A stretch of DNA of 64,000 nucleotides from Ascidiaceihabitans sp029251465 (GCF_042932805.1 NZ_CP170633.1:2294001-2358000); one strand, 5' to 3'. Shown: positions 7,724 to 17,371, numbered from the stretch's first letter. Notes: generated by a model not told the origin, from the sequence alone. A program made the numbers and translations.

Positions 7724-8254
7724 ATGCGTAAAAATTCCTTTGCCCTTTTGGGTCTTATCAGTTTTGCTTTGACGGCATGCGACATGCCGCCTTTGGGTAC
7801 AGGCGGAACGACGAAACAGGGTAAATTCCAGATCGCACAGGACGCCCCCGAGGGGGCTGCAACTGGCACCTGCTGGGGCAAAACTGAAACCGCTGCGATC
7901 ATCGAAACCGTCACCCGCGAAGTGTTGGTGCAGCCGGCCCAAGTGTCATCGGACGGGCGCATCCAACAGCCTGCGATCTACAAAAAGCAAGCCCGCCAGG
8001 AAATTGTGCAAGAGCGCGAGGTCAACTGGACGCAAATCGTTTGCATCACGCAGCTGACCGAAGATTTCACCGCCAGCCTGCAGCGTGCGCTGGACGCGCG
8101 CGGGTTCTACCGTGGCCCCGTGACCGGGTTGATGGACAACCGCACACGAAATGGCATTCGCAAATTTCAAGCGGTGGATGGGTTTGACAACGGGATCCTG
8201 ACCGTGACGGCCGCACGCAAACTGGGTTTGGTCGCAGTGCCGCGCACCCCCTAA
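7724..8254 (+). CDS. Lipoprotein with peptidoglycan-binding domain
   Basis: A 176-residue protein. The N-terminus MRKNSFALLGLISFALTAC is a lipoprotein signal with lipobox LTAC. The C-terminal 60 residues (LQRALDARGFYRGPVTGLMDNRTRNGIRKFQ) match the PG_binding_1 fold, so it probably tethers an outer-membrane lipid anchor to the cell wall. The middle segment contains a C-W pair (GTCWGKTETAAIIETVTREVL) and a second cysteine in QIVCIT. An in-frame upstream start exists at 7691, but it would bury the lipoprotein signal. It stands alone, pointing toward the convergent DegP gene. Confidence 0.8.
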   Translation: MRKNSFALLGLISFALTACDMPPLGTGGTTKQGKFQIAQDAPEGAATGTCWGKTETAAIIETVTREVLVQPAQVSSDGRIQQPAIYKKQARQEIVQEREVNWTQIVCITQLTEDFTASLQRALDARGFYRGPVTGLMDNRTRNGIRKFQAVDGFDNGILTVTAARKLGLVAVPRTP

Positions 8255-8259
8255 AAACG

Positions 8260-8289
8260 CAAAAGACGCACCCGAAGGCACGCCTTTTG
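8260..8289. terminator. Intergenic hairpin between lipoprotein gene and degP
   Basis: CAAAAG-A-CG (8260-8268) pairs with CG-C-CTTTTG (8281-8289) with one mismatch. Read on the minus strand it is followed by CGTTTTTAG, so it can end the protease transcript; on the plus strand the T content after it is poor. Confidence 0.5.
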
Positions 8290-8308
8290 ATCGTTGATTT
8301 AGCTCGTT

Positions 8309-9799
8309 TTATTTTAGGCTCAGCGCCACAAAACGTGGATCACCGGCACGGCGCACCAGCAGCAAGAACGACTTGCGCCCTGCGTCTTTGCGCTCTTGCA
8401 GGCGTGTTTCCAGCTCTGCGATGTTGGTGATTTTTTGCTGGCCTGCTTCGGTGATCACATCCCCTGCCCGCAGTCCTTTTTCGAACGCTTCCGAGGTCTC
8501 ATCGACTTCAGTGATTGCCAGCCCTTCGAGATCATCCGCCACGCCCAACTGCTCGCGCAGCTCTTCGTTCAGCGCGCTCAGGGTCAGGCCCAGAACCGAT
8601 TTGGTTTCTGGTGCAGCCTCGTCTTCGCTCGGGGCTTGGGCCGCGGTTTGAACCGCACCTTCCGCATCTTCGCGCCGGCCCAGTTTGACCTTAAGCGTGA
8701 CAGTTTTGCCTTCGCGCATGACCAGTACACGGACGGTTTCACCCACGGGGCTGTTGGCCACACGACGCACCAAAGACCGGGTGTCGGTCACCGGTTTGCC
8801 TGCAAAAGACACGATCACATCGCCGTCCAGCATACCGCCCTCTTTGGCGGGGCCCTCTTGGACAGAATTCACCAACGCGCCTTTTGTGTCATTGAGACCA
8901 ATGGCTTCGGCGATGTCAGGCGTGACGTCCTGGATTTTCACACCCAACCAGCCGCGGCGGGTTTCGCCGAATTCGCGCAATTGGCCCACGACCCGTGTCA
9001 CCACGTTGGACGCCATGGAAAATCCGATACCGATTGAGCCGCCATTGGGTGACAAAATCGCTGTGTTCACGCCGATGACCTCGCCATCCATGTTGAACAA
9101 CGGACCACCAGAGTTGCCGCGGTTGATCGCTGCATCGGTCTGGATGTAGTCGTCATAACTGCCGGACAGCGCGCGGTTGCGGGCGGACACGATGCCCGCT
9201 GAAACCGAAAATCCCTGGCCCAGCGGGTTGCCCATTGCGATGACCCAATCGCCAACGCGGCTTTGATCAGAGTTGCCGAAGGGAACAAATTTCAGCGGAC
9301 GGTCGACTTCGACCTTGAGCAAAGCAATGTCGGTTTTCGGATCTGTGCCGATGACTTTGGCTGGCAATTCCGTTGACGGTTGCCCTTCGCCCGGGAAAAA
9401 CTCGATCAGAATTTCGTCCGCACCCTCGATGACGTGGTTGTTGGTGACGACGTAACCGTCCTCTGAAATCACAAAACCGGAGCCCAATGCCGAAGACCGG
9501 CGCGGGCGTTGTCCGTTTTCGCCATCCTCATTGCGACGCTCGCTAAAGAAATCCTCGAACGGGGATCCTTCGGGCACAATGCCTTGGGGGCTGGTCGGGC
9601 GTTCAACCACTGTTGATGTGGTGATGTTAACCACGGCCGGGCTGATTTTTTCGGCCAGCGGTGCAAGGCTTTCGGGGCGCGCAAATGCGGCCATCGTCTG
9701 CGCCAGCACCAGCGCGGTTGCAAGCAGCGTTAACCATAAGGCACGGCTTTGCGTTAAGGGTTGGATTTGTTTCGAGAGGGCTACCGCTTGGGGCTGCAT
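8309..9799 (-). CDS. degP: Periplasmic serine protease, DegP/HtrA (Do) family
   Basis: A 496-residue protein with an N-terminal hydrophobic export signal (about 18-40, ending MAAFA). The trypsin-like domain has the triad H122 (VTNNHVI), D157 (PKTDIALLKV) and S230 (NRGNSGGPLF). Two PDZ domains follow, roughly 275-375 and 395-490. Family role: quality control of misfolded envelope proteins as protease and chaperone. It is the last minus-strand gene after hflK-hflC-DUF2065, separated from them by about 240 bases, so it likely has its own promoter. The placement of hflKC and degP together is common in alphaproteobacteria and unites membrane and periplasmic proteolysis. The symbol could equally be mucD or degQ. 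Confidence 0.93.
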   Translation of the reverse strand: MQPQAVALSKQIQPLTQSRALWLTLLATALVLAQTMAAFARPESLAPLAEKISPAVVNITTSTVVERPTSPQGIVPEGSPFEDFFSERRNEDGENGQRPRRSSALGSGFVISEDGYVVTNNHVIEGADEILIEFFPGEGQPSTELPAKVIGTDPKTDIALLKVEVDRPLKFVPFGNSDQSRVGDWVIAMGNPLGQGFSVSAGIVSARNRALSGSYDDYIQTDAAINRGNSGGPLFNMDGEVIGVNTAILSPNGGSIGIGFSMASNVVTRVVGQLREFGETRRGWLGVKIQDVTPDIAEAIGLNDTKGALVNSVQEGPAKEGGMLDGDVIVSFAGKPVTDTRSLVRRVANSPVGETVRVLVMREGKTVTLKVKLGRREDAEGAVQTAAQAPSEDEAAPETKSVLGLTLSALNEELREQLGVADDLEGLAITEVDETSEAFEKGLRAGDVITEAGQQKITNIAELETRLQERKDAGRKSFLLLVRRAGDPRFVALSLK

Positions 9800-10040
9800 T
9801 CATCGTCTCCAGTCGTTTATTATGGGGCCAAAAGGACCATTTCGCACATAGTATTAAAGTAGGCATGCGCGTTACCGCACAGCCTGCATGTAGGTATGCA
9901 AGACTGCAACATCAAAGATGGAATGCCCGCACAGGCTTTCAATTGGATGTTACTAAACCGTGAACGCAGCGTGCAAATTAACCAATTTCTGTAACATTTA
10001 ATGCGATTTCCGCCGATTTTGGCCAGCGGGCCCGCCGATG

Positions 10041-10244
10041 TTACAGCGCCAGGCCAAGCTGAAACGCGCCCCAGATGCAGATCAAACCAGTCACCGCGAC
10101 CAGTGCGCCCATTTGACGACGTGAGGCGATTGGCAGCGCGCGCAGCGCCTCTAGCACCCGCTCAATAAGCAGAGGGGCCAGCACATAGGCCAGCCCCTCG
10201 ATGATCATGACCAGCCCGAGGGCCAGAAGGATCAGTGCGATCAA
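10041..10244 (-). CDS. DUF2065 (YjeT-like) small membrane protein
   Basis: A 67-residue protein with two predicted membrane helices (residues 2-27 and 48-66) separated by a basic loop RALPIASRRQ. This is the DUF2065/YjeT family, which is regularly encoded after hflC. Its start is a TTG whose last bases form the TGA stop of hflC (TTGA overlap), indicating translational coupling. Function is unknown; the neighbourhood suggests an accessory role to the HflKC complex. Confidence 0.85.
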   Translation of the reverse strand: MIALILLALGLVMIIEGLAYVLAPLLIERVLEALRALPIASRRQMGALVAVTGLICIWGAFQLGLAL

Positions 10245-11122
10245 TTGTTAGCACCTGTGTCGCTTTTCAGGTAGTTAAAGAACTCGCTGTCCGGTGACAT
10301 CACCATCGTTGAATTCTTGCCCTGAAGTGCTTTTTCGTAGGCTGTCAAAGAACGGTAGAATTCAAAGAATTCAGCGTCTTGGCCATAAGCTTGAGCAAAG
10401 ATGCCGTTTCGTGCGGCGTCTGCTTCACCTTCAATGATACGTGCATCACGACGGGCTTCGGACAGGATTTCTTCGTAGGTACGATCCGCTTGGGCCGTCA
10501 CACGTTGCGCCGCTTCGCGACCACGCGCACGTTCATCTGTTGCCTCACGATCCCGTTCCGCGATCATCCGCTGCAAGGTTGCATCGAAGTTTTGCGTTGG
10601 CAGGTTCGTTTGACGCAAACGTACATCAACAATCGACAGACCCAAGGCCGAGGCACGGGAGTCGGCTTGCGCACGAATGCGCTGCATCAAGGCGGCACGT
10701 TCAGGTGACAAAATCGTGTTCGATGTCACGCCACGTTCACCCAAAACAGCACGGATTTGGCTGTTCATGATGCCCTTAAGCTGCGACGTCGCCTCGGCTT
10801 CGCCGCCCACACCTGTGGCTTGGCGGAACTGCTTGATGTCCGCGATGCGGTACAAAACGAACGCATCCACGTCCAAACGACGTTGGTCATCCGGGGTAAC
10901 CTGGATCAAGTCGGTTTCCAGCGTCAGGATACGGTCCTCGTAGCGGACAACTTCGTCCAGCAACGGCAGTTTAAAGGCCAGTCCAGGATCCGTAACTTCT
11001 TGTTTGATTTGCCCAAAACGCAGAACCAGCGCTTTTTCACGCTCGTCCACAATAAAGATCGAGGACAACAGGCCAGCAATGATGATGACAACGACGGGGA
11101 TCAGATAATTAATGGATCGCAT
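10241..11122 (-). CDS. hflC: FtsH protease modulator HflC
   Basis: A 293-residue SPFH/band 7 protein. One N-terminal membrane anchor (about 5-25, INYLIPVVVIIIAGLLSSIF) is followed by the family start VDEREKALVLRFG. A long helical region rich in Arg/Glu/Ala (about 170-250) fits coiled-coil packing, and the end FEFYRSLTAYEKAL with SPDSEFFNYLK is typical. HflC pairs with HflK to form a large cage around the FtsH protease in the inner membrane. The ATG overlaps the hflK stop by one base. Length is normal for the family. Confidence 0.95.
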   Translation of the reverse strand: MRSINYLIPVVVIIIAGLLSSIFIVDEREKALVLRFGQIKQEVTDPGLAFKLPLLDEVVRYEDRILTLETDLIQVTPDDQRRLDVDAFVLYRIADIKQFRQATGVGGEAEATSQLKGIMNSQIRAVLGERGVTSNTILSPERAALMQRIRAQADSRASALGLSIVDVRLRQTNLPTQNFDATLQRMIAERDREATDERARGREAAQRVTAQADRTYEEILSEARRDARIIEGEADAARNGIFAQAYGQDAEFFEFYRSLTAYEKALQGKNSTMVMSPDSEFFNYLKSDTGANN

Positions 11123-12324
11123 TAGTTTGACCCTCCGTTTTTACGTAGCTCGTTGAGCGGCAGATAAGGCACGACGCCTTGACCGCCTTCGCCGCCGTTT
11201 TCAAGAATGATCTTGTCGACATCGCTCAGCACGTTTTCCATCGTTTCCAGATACAAACGTTTGCGCGTCACTTCTGGTGCGGCTTTGTATTCGGTCAAAA
11301 CGGCGAGGAAACGGCTGGCTTCACCAACAGCATCGTTGACCACACGGGCGCGATAACCTTCGGCAGCTTCTAGCAATTGCGCGGATTCACCACGTGCTTC
11401 GGCGGCTTTTCGGTTGGCGTAAGCGTCCGCTTGACGTTCAAGGCGGTCACGCTCTTGTTCGGCGGCTTGCACGTCAAGGAATGCGTCCACAACGGACACA
11501 CGACGGGCCGTACCGTTGGTTGTCAAAACGTCGACTTCCTGGCTGGGTGGCTCAACCTTTTTGACGTTCACACGCAAGATGTTGATACCGGTTTCGCGGT
11601 TGTCCAACGTCAGCTGGATCAGTTCCTGAACTGTTTGTTCAACAACACCACGGTCACGCGACAGGATCGGCGCAAGTTCGGATTGCGAGATAATTTCGCG
11701 CATCGCCGCCTCGGAAATCGCAACAACAGCCGCTTGTGGTTCCTTCAGGCTGAATTTGTAGTCTTTGGCGTTCTTGATGTTCCAAACAACCTCAAAGTCG
11801 ATGTCGACGATGTTTTCGTCTGTTGTCAGCATCAGGCCTTCGTTGCCGGATGCGCCACGACCTTCGCCAATCGTTTCGGTTTGGTTGGTTGTCACGGCGA
11901 ACACTTCGGCTTTGACAAATGGCCAAGGCGCAAAGTTCAGGCCCTCGGTGCCGATGCCCGAGAATTCGCCAAGGAACAGCTCGACCGATTGTTCTTCGGG
12001 TTTGACGGTGTAAAAGCTGGCGAGCCCCCACAAAACGACTGCTGCAACAAGACCAAGGCCCACGGTGCCACGGGTGAATGCCGGTCCGGCACTGCCGCCT
12101 GGGCCACCAGACCCGCCTTTGCTACCACGACCGCCCATCAGGACGCGCAGTTGCTCTTGGCCTTTTTTGACCAGCTCGTCGATCTCTGGAATTTGCGAAC
12201 CTTCGTCGTCGGGACGTCGCCCGCCGCCGTTGTTGCCGCGATTACCGCCAGAGCCATTGGAGCCGCCGTCGTTGCCTCCGGAATTGCCACCGCCCCCCCA
12301 GGGGCCGCCTGTATTGCCAGCCAT
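11122..12324 (-). CDS. hflK: FtsH protease modulator HflK
   Basis: A 400-residue SPFH protein. The first about 45 residues are an extreme Gly/Asn-rich tail, then a linker with GGRGSKGGSGGPGG, a membrane helix at about 88-106 (VGLGLVAAVVLWGLASF), and the band 7 domain beginning YTVKPEEQSVELFLGEF. The helical part with QEVDVLT and RLERQADAYANRKAAEA follows. It acts with HflC on FtsH. It is first in the hflK-hflC-DUF2065 operon. A 118-base gap separates it from gor upstream, where a promoter is expected, although none was clear by eye. Confidence 0.95.
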   Translation of the reverse strand: MAGNTGGPWGGGGNSGGNDGGSNGSGGNRGNNGGGRRPDDEGSQIPEIDELVKKGQEQLRVLMGGRGSKGGSGGPGGSAGPAFTRGTVGLGLVAAVVLWGLASFYTVKPEEQSVELFLGEFSGIGTEGLNFAPWPFVKAEVFAVTTNQTETIGEGRGASGNEGLMLTTDENIVDIDFEVVWNIKNAKDYKFSLKEPQAAVVAISEAAMREIISQSELAPILSRDRGVVEQTVQELIQLTLDNRETGINILRVNVKKVEPPSQEVDVLTTNGTARRVSVVDAFLDVQAAEQERDRLERQADAYANRKAAEARGESAQLLEAAEGYRARVVNDAVGEASRFLAVLTEYKAAPEVTRKRLYLETMENVLSDVDKIILENGGEGGQGVVPYLPLNELRKNGGSN

Positions 12325-12442
12325 ATGTGTGTTCTTCCCTTAAATTATCGCCCGAATCCACGTCGAATTGGAGTCACGGAATCTCCGTTACCGTGTTGCT
12401 ATCATACCTGTGCCCTAAGCCACAAATATCAAGCCGTAAGTC

Positions 12443-13801
12443 TTACGAAGTTCGGACGGGTGTTTTCATTGTTACCATTTCTTCGGACATGGTCGGGTGT
12501 ACCGCCACGGTCCGGTCGAAATCCTCTTTTGTTGCGCCCATTTTGACGGCGATGCCTGCCAATTGGATCATCTCGCCGGCCGCCGGTGCGACGATATGGC
12601 ACCCGAGAACCTTGCGCGTTGCTTGGGACACAACCAGTTTCATCATCACCCGATCCGGTTGTCCGGCAAAGGACGATTGCATCGGTTTGAAGGTGGTTGA
12701 ATAGACCTCGATCGCCTCGATTTCGCGCGCCGCCTCTTCTGACAGACCAACAGTTCCCATTTCCGGCTGCGTAAAGATCGCGGACGGGATCAGGTCGTGA
12801 TCCACAGGCGTCGGGTTGGCCTTGAACACGGTTTCCACAAACGCCATGCCTTCGCGGATCGCCACGGGGGTCAGGTTCACGCGGTTGGTCACATCGCCGA
12901 TGGCGTAGATCGAGGGCACGGCTGTGTGGCTGTATTCGTTCACCTGAACGGCCCCTGCGCGGTCCAGTTTCACGCCTGTCGCCTCTAGCCCCAAATCATC
13001 GGTGTTCGGTTTGCGCCCCGTTGCGAACAGCACCTGATCAAACAGGGCCTCGTCGCCAGAGGTCGATTTCACCCAAACACCACCGTCACGTTTTTCCATT
13101 TCCGCGATGTTGGTGCCAAGCTGTAGATCGATGCCTTTTTCGACCATCTGTTCTGCGACCAGCGTGCGCGCCTCGTTGTCAAAGCCGCGCAGGATTTGTT
13201 CGCCGCGATAGAATTGCGTGACCTTGACGCCAAGGCCGTTCATGACCCCGGCAAATTCCGACGCGATGTAGCCACCGCCGACGATCAGCATGGATTTTGG
13301 CAATTCCGGCAGATCGAACAAATCGTCTGACACGATGCCTGCATCCGCATTCGCGATGTCGGGGCGCGTCGGGCGACCGCCTGTGGCCACCAAAATGTGT
13401 TTCGCGGTCTTTTCTACGCCTGTGGACAGGACAACCGTGTGCGCGTCTTTGACTGTGGCGCGGGCGTCGAATGTCTCGACCCCTGCGTTGGCCAGCAAGC
13501 GACGATAGATCGCCTCTAGTCGGTCAAGTTCCGCGTGCAGCGTGCCTTTGAAACGGTTCCAGTCGAAATCGCCAAGCGTGACGTCCCACCCGTATGCGCC
13601 CGCCTCGGCCTCGATATTTGCATAGCCGGATGCAAAAACCATCAGCTTTTTCGGCACGCAGCCACGGATGACGCAGGTGCCGCCATAGCGGCTTTCTTCG
13701 GCAAGGCCGACTTTGGCACCGTTTTCACCTGCGGCCACACGTGCCGCCCGAACGCCGCCAGAGCCGCCGCCAATTACGAAAAGATCATAGTCAAATGCCA
13801 T
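12443..13801 (-). CDS. gor: Glutathione-disulfide reductase
   Basis: A 452-residue class I pyridine nucleotide-disulfide oxidoreductase. The FAD site is FVIGGGSGGVRAARVAA (8-24), the redox-active pair is C43/C48 in GGTCVIRGCVPKK, and the NADPH-binding segment is MLIVGGGYIASEFAGV. The C-terminal dimer domain carries the active-site His-Glu pair in VAVHPTMSEEMV. It regenerates reduced glutathione in the cytoplasm. The gene follows a small membrane-protein gene by 12 bases and rpiA further up, which links NADPH supply from the pentose phosphate route to thiol redox, though this is inference. A GST gene lies divergently nearby at 15.3 kb. Confidence 0.94.
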   Translation of the reverse strand: MAFDYDLFVIGGGSGGVRAARVAAGENGAKVGLAEESRYGGTCVIRGCVPKKLMVFASGYANIEAEAGAYGWDVTLGDFDWNRFKGTLHAELDRLEAIYRRLLANAGVETFDARATVKDAHTVVLSTGVEKTAKHILVATGGRPTRPDIANADAGIVSDDLFDLPELPKSMLIVGGGYIASEFAGVMNGLGVKVTQFYRGEQILRGFDNEARTLVAEQMVEKGIDLQLGTNIAEMEKRDGGVWVKSTSGDEALFDQVLFATGRKPNTDDLGLEATGVKLDRAGAVQVNEYSHTAVPSIYAIGDVTNRVNLTPVAIREGMAFVETVFKANPTPVDHDLIPSAIFTQPEMGTVGLSEEAAREIEAIEVYSTTFKPMQSSFAGQPDRVMMKLVVSQATRKVLGCHIVAPAAGEMIQLAGIAVKMGATKEDFDRTVAVHPTMSEEMVTMKTPVRTS

Positions 13802-13813
13802 GGTGAGGCTCCG

Positions 13814-14272
13814 TTATTCAGGTGTCGCCGTATCGTGGGGCGAACGTGTGGGAAGATCAGGGCGGGCGTTTTGAATGGCCGCCAATAATGCGGCTTTGCC
13901 GTCCTCGCCGGTCAGGCGACTGGACATGCCGGTGTAGGATTCTTTGCTAGCGCCGTTGCGGCGATACGCAATCAGGCTGATGCGGCTGTCAGGCACAATG
14001 TTGGCCCACTGCATTTGCGCCCACGGCACATAGACCGAGGTCAAAACACGGTGGACTGTGATGCCGCCCTCTTCGATTTCGGCATAAACCGAGCGGCGCA
14101 GCAGGTTCAACATGATGAACGTGGCCCAAATCGACAGCAAAATCGCCGCGGCCCAGTTGAACAAGCCGCCCGCATCCAAGGCGTCCGTGACGTACAACGC
14201 AGCCACAGCACTGACCAACACCAGGTTGACAACCACAAGCAGGGTCTGTTTGCCGGATCGTTTAAGCTTCAT
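13814..14272 (-). CDS. Membrane protein with two helices and PH-like domain, unknown function
   Basis: A 152-residue protein. Two hydrophobic helices occupy about residues 9-29 and 36-57, followed by a soluble part VYAEIEEGGITVHRVLTSVYVPWAQMQW that has the strand pattern of bacterial PH-like domains in small membrane proteins. No catalytic motif is visible. It lies two bases after rpiA and twelve before gor on the same strand, so it is co-transcribed with both. The assignment to a PH-like fold is a guess from strand pattern and position next to the helices. Confidence 0.65.
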   Translation of the reverse strand: MKLKRSGKQTLLVVVNLVLVSAVAALYVTDALDAGGLFNWAAAILLSIWATFIMLNLLRRSVYAEIEEGGITVHRVLTSVYVPWAQMQWANIVPDSRISLIAYRRNGASKESYTGMSSRLTGEDGKAALLAAIQNARPDLPTRSPHDTATPE

Positions 14273-14274
14273 TT

Positions 14275-15063
14275 TTATTCCGCTAGATCGGTGAACAGAT
14301 TGTCCGTCTCTACAAAATCGAGACGGTCCTGTTCTACCGTGCCTTCATTGATGTCGCGCACTTCGACACGGCCATCGCCGTAACCGATGACCACGGCGTC
14401 ACAGATATCAATGAACAATCCGTTTTCAACCACCCCAGGCATTTGATTGATGATCAACGCCAACTGACGGGGGTTGCCGATCCGCTTGAGATGCAGGTCC
14501 AGAATGTGGTTGCCTTCGTCGGTGATAAACGGGCGGTCACCGTTCATGCGCAGGGTCGCTTGGCGCCCTAGAACGTCCATGGAAATAAGGGTTTCCTCAA
14601 CCAGCGCTTGGGTGGTTTGCCAGCCAAAGGGAATGACCTCGATCGGCAACGGGAATGCCCCCAGCGTTTCGACCTCTTTGCCGATGTCCGCGATCACCAC
14701 CATTTGATCAGAGGCCGTCGCCACGATCTTTTCTTGCAGCAGCGCGCCGCCGCCGCCTTTGATCAGGTTCAAATCACCGTCAAATTCGTCAGCGCCGTCG
14801 ATTGTAACGTCCAGCCACTTGGCCTCGTCCAGAGAAATCACTTCGATCCCGACTTCGCGCGCCAATTGTGCGGTGCGGGTCGACGTCGGAACGCCTTTGA
14901 TGCGCAGCCCGTCATTGCGAACCTGTTCACCCAAGCATCGCACCAACCACGCAGCCGTCGATCCGGTCCCCAGCCCGACGCGCATGCCGTCCTCGACAAA
15001 GTCAGCCGCACGCTTTGCAGCTACAAATTTTGCCTTGTCGATAGGTGACAATTCTCCGGTCAT
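14275..15063 (-). CDS. rpiA: Ribose-5-phosphate isomerase A
   Basis: A 262-residue protein with the RpiA motifs: GLGTGSTAAWLV near the N-terminus, VPTSTRTAQLA, the catalytic loop DGADEFD, and KGGGGALLQEKIVA. It interconverts ribose 5-phosphate and ribulose 5-phosphate. The frame is open 35 codons further upstream, but those residues (containing SHPCALFPIRAQSY) are unlike RpiA, so the ATG at 15063 with MTGELSPIDKAK is chosen; AGTCGCTGCC lies just upstream with only a weak Shine-Dalgarno. It heads the rpiA-membrane protein-gor operon. Confidence 0.94.
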   Translation of the reverse strand: MTGELSPIDKAKFVAAKRAADFVEDGMRVGLGTGSTAAWLVRCLGEQVRNDGLRIKGVPTSTRTAQLAREVGIEVISLDEAKWLDVTIDGADEFDGDLNLIKGGGGALLQEKIVATASDQMVVIADIGKEVETLGAFPLPIEVIPFGWQTTQALVEETLISMDVLGRQATLRMNGDRPFITDEGNHILDLHLKRIGNPRQLALIINQMPGVVENGLFIDICDAVVIGYGDGRVEVRDINEGTVEQDRLDFVETDNLFTDLAE

Positions 15064-15280
15064 GGCAGCGACTCCCCAAGTGTCTTTGCAGTAAGATTGC
15101 GCCCTTATAGGAAAGAGTGCGCACGGGTGCGAGAGTAAAGGTCGTTTTGGGCCCCAAACCTTGTTCACATTGCGTCTGGTCCCGAAACCATCCGCATTGT
15201 CAGTACCGACGTCTGAAAAACCGCGCAGGCTGTCGTTTTAAGATGCCTGAACGGGGCGCAATCGCCCTATCAAAGCCGCT

Positions 15281-15982
15281 ATGAGTTATGTGCTGCACTA
15301 CGCCCCTGACAATGCCTCGTTGATCATTCGATTGGCGCTGGAACAGTTGGGCGTGCCTTATGAAACGGTGCTGGTGGACCGCAGTGCGCAGGAGCAATCC
15401 GGCGCTGCATATCGGGCGCTGAACCCCAACGGATTGATCCCGACGCTGGAAACGCCGCAAGGGCCGATTTTTGAAACCGGCGCGATCCTGTTGTGGTTGG
15501 CGGACAGGCACGGGGGAATGGGGCCGTCTGTTGATAACCCCGAGCGGGCCGATTTCCTGAAATGGTTGTTCTTTTTGGCCAACACCGTGCATCCGGCCCT
15601 GCGCATGATTTTCTACCCTGACAAATACATCGGGGCGGATGCGGCACACCAAGCCGCTTTGCGCCTTGGGCTGCAAAAGGCGCTGCATGGCCATTTTGGC
15701 GTGTTGAATGATCTGGTCAGCCAGCGTCCGACGTGGGCTGCCAACCAGCGCCCTTCTGTGTTTGATTTCTACCTGTGTGGCGTGCTGCGGTGGCCTGCGA
15801 TTTATCCGGCAGATCAGGATCGCAGCTGGTTCAAGCTGGCGACCTACCCTGCCCTGCATGATCTTTGCGCCCACATCCAAACTCTGCCCGCCTGCGCCTG
15901 CTTGCAAAGTGAGGACGGCTTGGGCACACATCCCTTTACCGATCCTGTCCCCGCCAATCCTAAAATCGGAAGTGCCACATAA
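15281..15982 (+). CDS. Glutathione S-transferase family protein
   Basis: A 233-residue protein. The thioredoxin-like N-domain shows SYVLHYAPDNASLIIRLALEQLG, the cis-proline segment GLIPTLETPQGPIFETGAILLWLAD (residues about 45-70), and a helical C-domain with PSVFDFYLCGVLRW. The usual N-terminal catalytic serine position is occupied by the APDNAS region, so activity is likely but the substrate cannot be told. The stop TAA abuts the ATG of sdaA with no gap, so the two are probably one transcript. The first ATG with MSYVLHY is used; a weak GAAAGCC-like region precedes it. Confidence 0.87.
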   Translation: MSYVLHYAPDNASLIIRLALEQLGVPYETVLVDRSAQEQSGAAYRALNPNGLIPTLETPQGPIFETGAILLWLADRHGGMGPSVDNPERADFLKWLFFLANTVHPALRMIFYPDKYIGADAAHQAALRLGLQKALHGHFGVLNDLVSQRPTWAANQRPSVFDFYLCGVLRWPAIYPADQDRSWFKLATYPALHDLCAHIQTLPACACLQSEDGLGTHPFTDPVPANPKIGSAT

Positions 15983-17356
15983 ATGTTCCTGTCAGTTTTT
16001 GAAATGTTCAAGGTCGGTATTGGTCCGTCGTCGTCCCACACGATGGGGCCAATGGTGGCGGCCGCGCGGTTCCTGGACATGATGCGCGCCTCGCCGTTTG
16101 AATTTGCCGGCGTGCGGGCGTCATTGCACGGATCATTGGCGTTTACAGGTGTCGGGCATGCGACGGATCGCGCTACGATTTTAGGCTTGGCCGGGTTTTC
16201 GCCCGACACGTATGATGCGGACAAGGCTGAGGTGGCATTGGCGGCGCTGGCGCAAACGCAGACCCTGACGCCCCCCGGTTTGGGCCGCTTGAAATTTGAC
16301 CCAAAGGCCGATCTGATCTTTGACTACGACACCAAACTGGACGGCCACGCCAACGGCATGATCCTGATGGCGACAGACGCCCAAGGCGACGTCACCCTGC
16401 GCGAGGTGTTCTATTCTATCGGCGGTGGATTCGTGATGACCGAAGCGGAACTGGCGGCAGGCAAAGCCACAGATGAAGGCGCGCCAATCCCGTTTCCATT
16501 CAAATCCGCGGCTGAAATGTTGGAAATGTCCGTCGCATCGGGCAAAAACATCGCCCAGATGAAACGCGCCAACGAAGTGTCACGCGGCTGCGACGAGAGC
16601 CTGAAAAAGGGCACCGCGCGTCTGTGGCAAGTGATGAACGATTGCATCGATCGCGGCTTGGAAACCGACGGGATTTTGCCCGGCGGCTTGTCCGTGCGCC
16701 GCCGTGCCAAGGGTATCCACGATGCCTTGCAGGCCGAACGCGGGATGAACCTGAACGCGCCGCACACCATCAACGACTGGATGAGCATGTACGCGATGGC
16801 CGTGAACGAGGAAAACGCGGCTGGTGGGCAGGTCGTGACGGCCCCGACAAATGGCGCTGCGGGCGTGTTGCCTGCGACCCTGCGTTATTATCTGGACCAC
16901 GTTCCCGGGGCGTCCGAGGCACACATCGAAGATTTTCTGCTAACTGCCGCCGCGATTGGCGGGCTGGTGAAATACAACGCGTCGATTTCGGGGGCCGAAG
17001 CGGGCTGTCAGGCCGAAGTCGGATCAGCCGCGGCAATGTCTGCCGCAGGCTTGTGCGCCGTGATGGGTGGTACGCCGCAGCAGGTCGAAAACGCGGCCGA
17101 AATCGCGCTGGAACATCACCTCGGTATGACCTGCGATCCGGTCAAAGGGCTGGTCCAAGTCCCTTGCATCGAACGCAACGGGCTGGGCGCGATCAAGGCG
17201 GTGTCTGCCGCATCCCTCGCCCTGCGCGGTGACGGCACGCATCTGGTGCCTCTGGATGCCTGCATCGAAACCATGCGCCAGACCGGCGTCGACATGTCGG
17301 AAAAATACAAAGAAACCAGCCTTGGTGGATTGGCCGTAAATGTCCCGAACTGCTGA
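15983..17356 (+). CDS. sdaA: L-serine ammonia-lyase (iron-sulfur type)
   Basis: A 457-residue single-chain enzyme that deaminates L-serine to pyruvate with a 4Fe-4S cluster. The N-terminal beta domain begins FLSVFEMFKVGIGPSSSHTMGP, the family signature. The alpha domain contains cluster cysteines in AEAGCQAEVGSA, GMTCDPVKG and QVPCIERN, plus APTNGAAGVLPA. Length matches the Proteobacterial fused form. It starts directly after the GST stop and is followed after 15 bases by an EamA transporter gene, which may export or import a related metabolite. Confidence 0.95.
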   Translation: MFLSVFEMFKVGIGPSSSHTMGPMVAAARFLDMMRASPFEFAGVRASLHGSLAFTGVGHATDRATILGLAGFSPDTYDADKAEVALAALAQTQTLTPPGLGRLKFDPKADLIFDYDTKLDGHANGMILMATDAQGDVTLREVFYSIGGGFVMTEAELAAGKATDEGAPIPFPFKSAAEMLEMSVASGKNIAQMKRANEVSRGCDESLKKGTARLWQVMNDCIDRGLETDGILPGGLSVRRRAKGIHDALQAERGMNLNAPHTINDWMSMYAMAVNEENAAGGQVVTAPTNGAAGVLPATLRYYLDHVPGASEAHIEDFLLTAAAIGGLVKYNASISGAEAGCQAEVGSAAAMSAAGLCAVMGGTPQQVENAAEIALEHHLGMTCDPVKGLVQVPCIERNGLGAIKAVSAASLALRGDGTHLVPLDACIETMRQTGVDMSEKYKETSLGGLAVNVPNC

Positions 17357-17371
17357 TGGCATGAGCACAAA

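Noticed and set aside
11377..12546. 389-codon plus-strand open frame across hflK
   Set aside because: It is a shadow of the Gly/Asn-rich hflK gene; no start signal and low-complexity translation.
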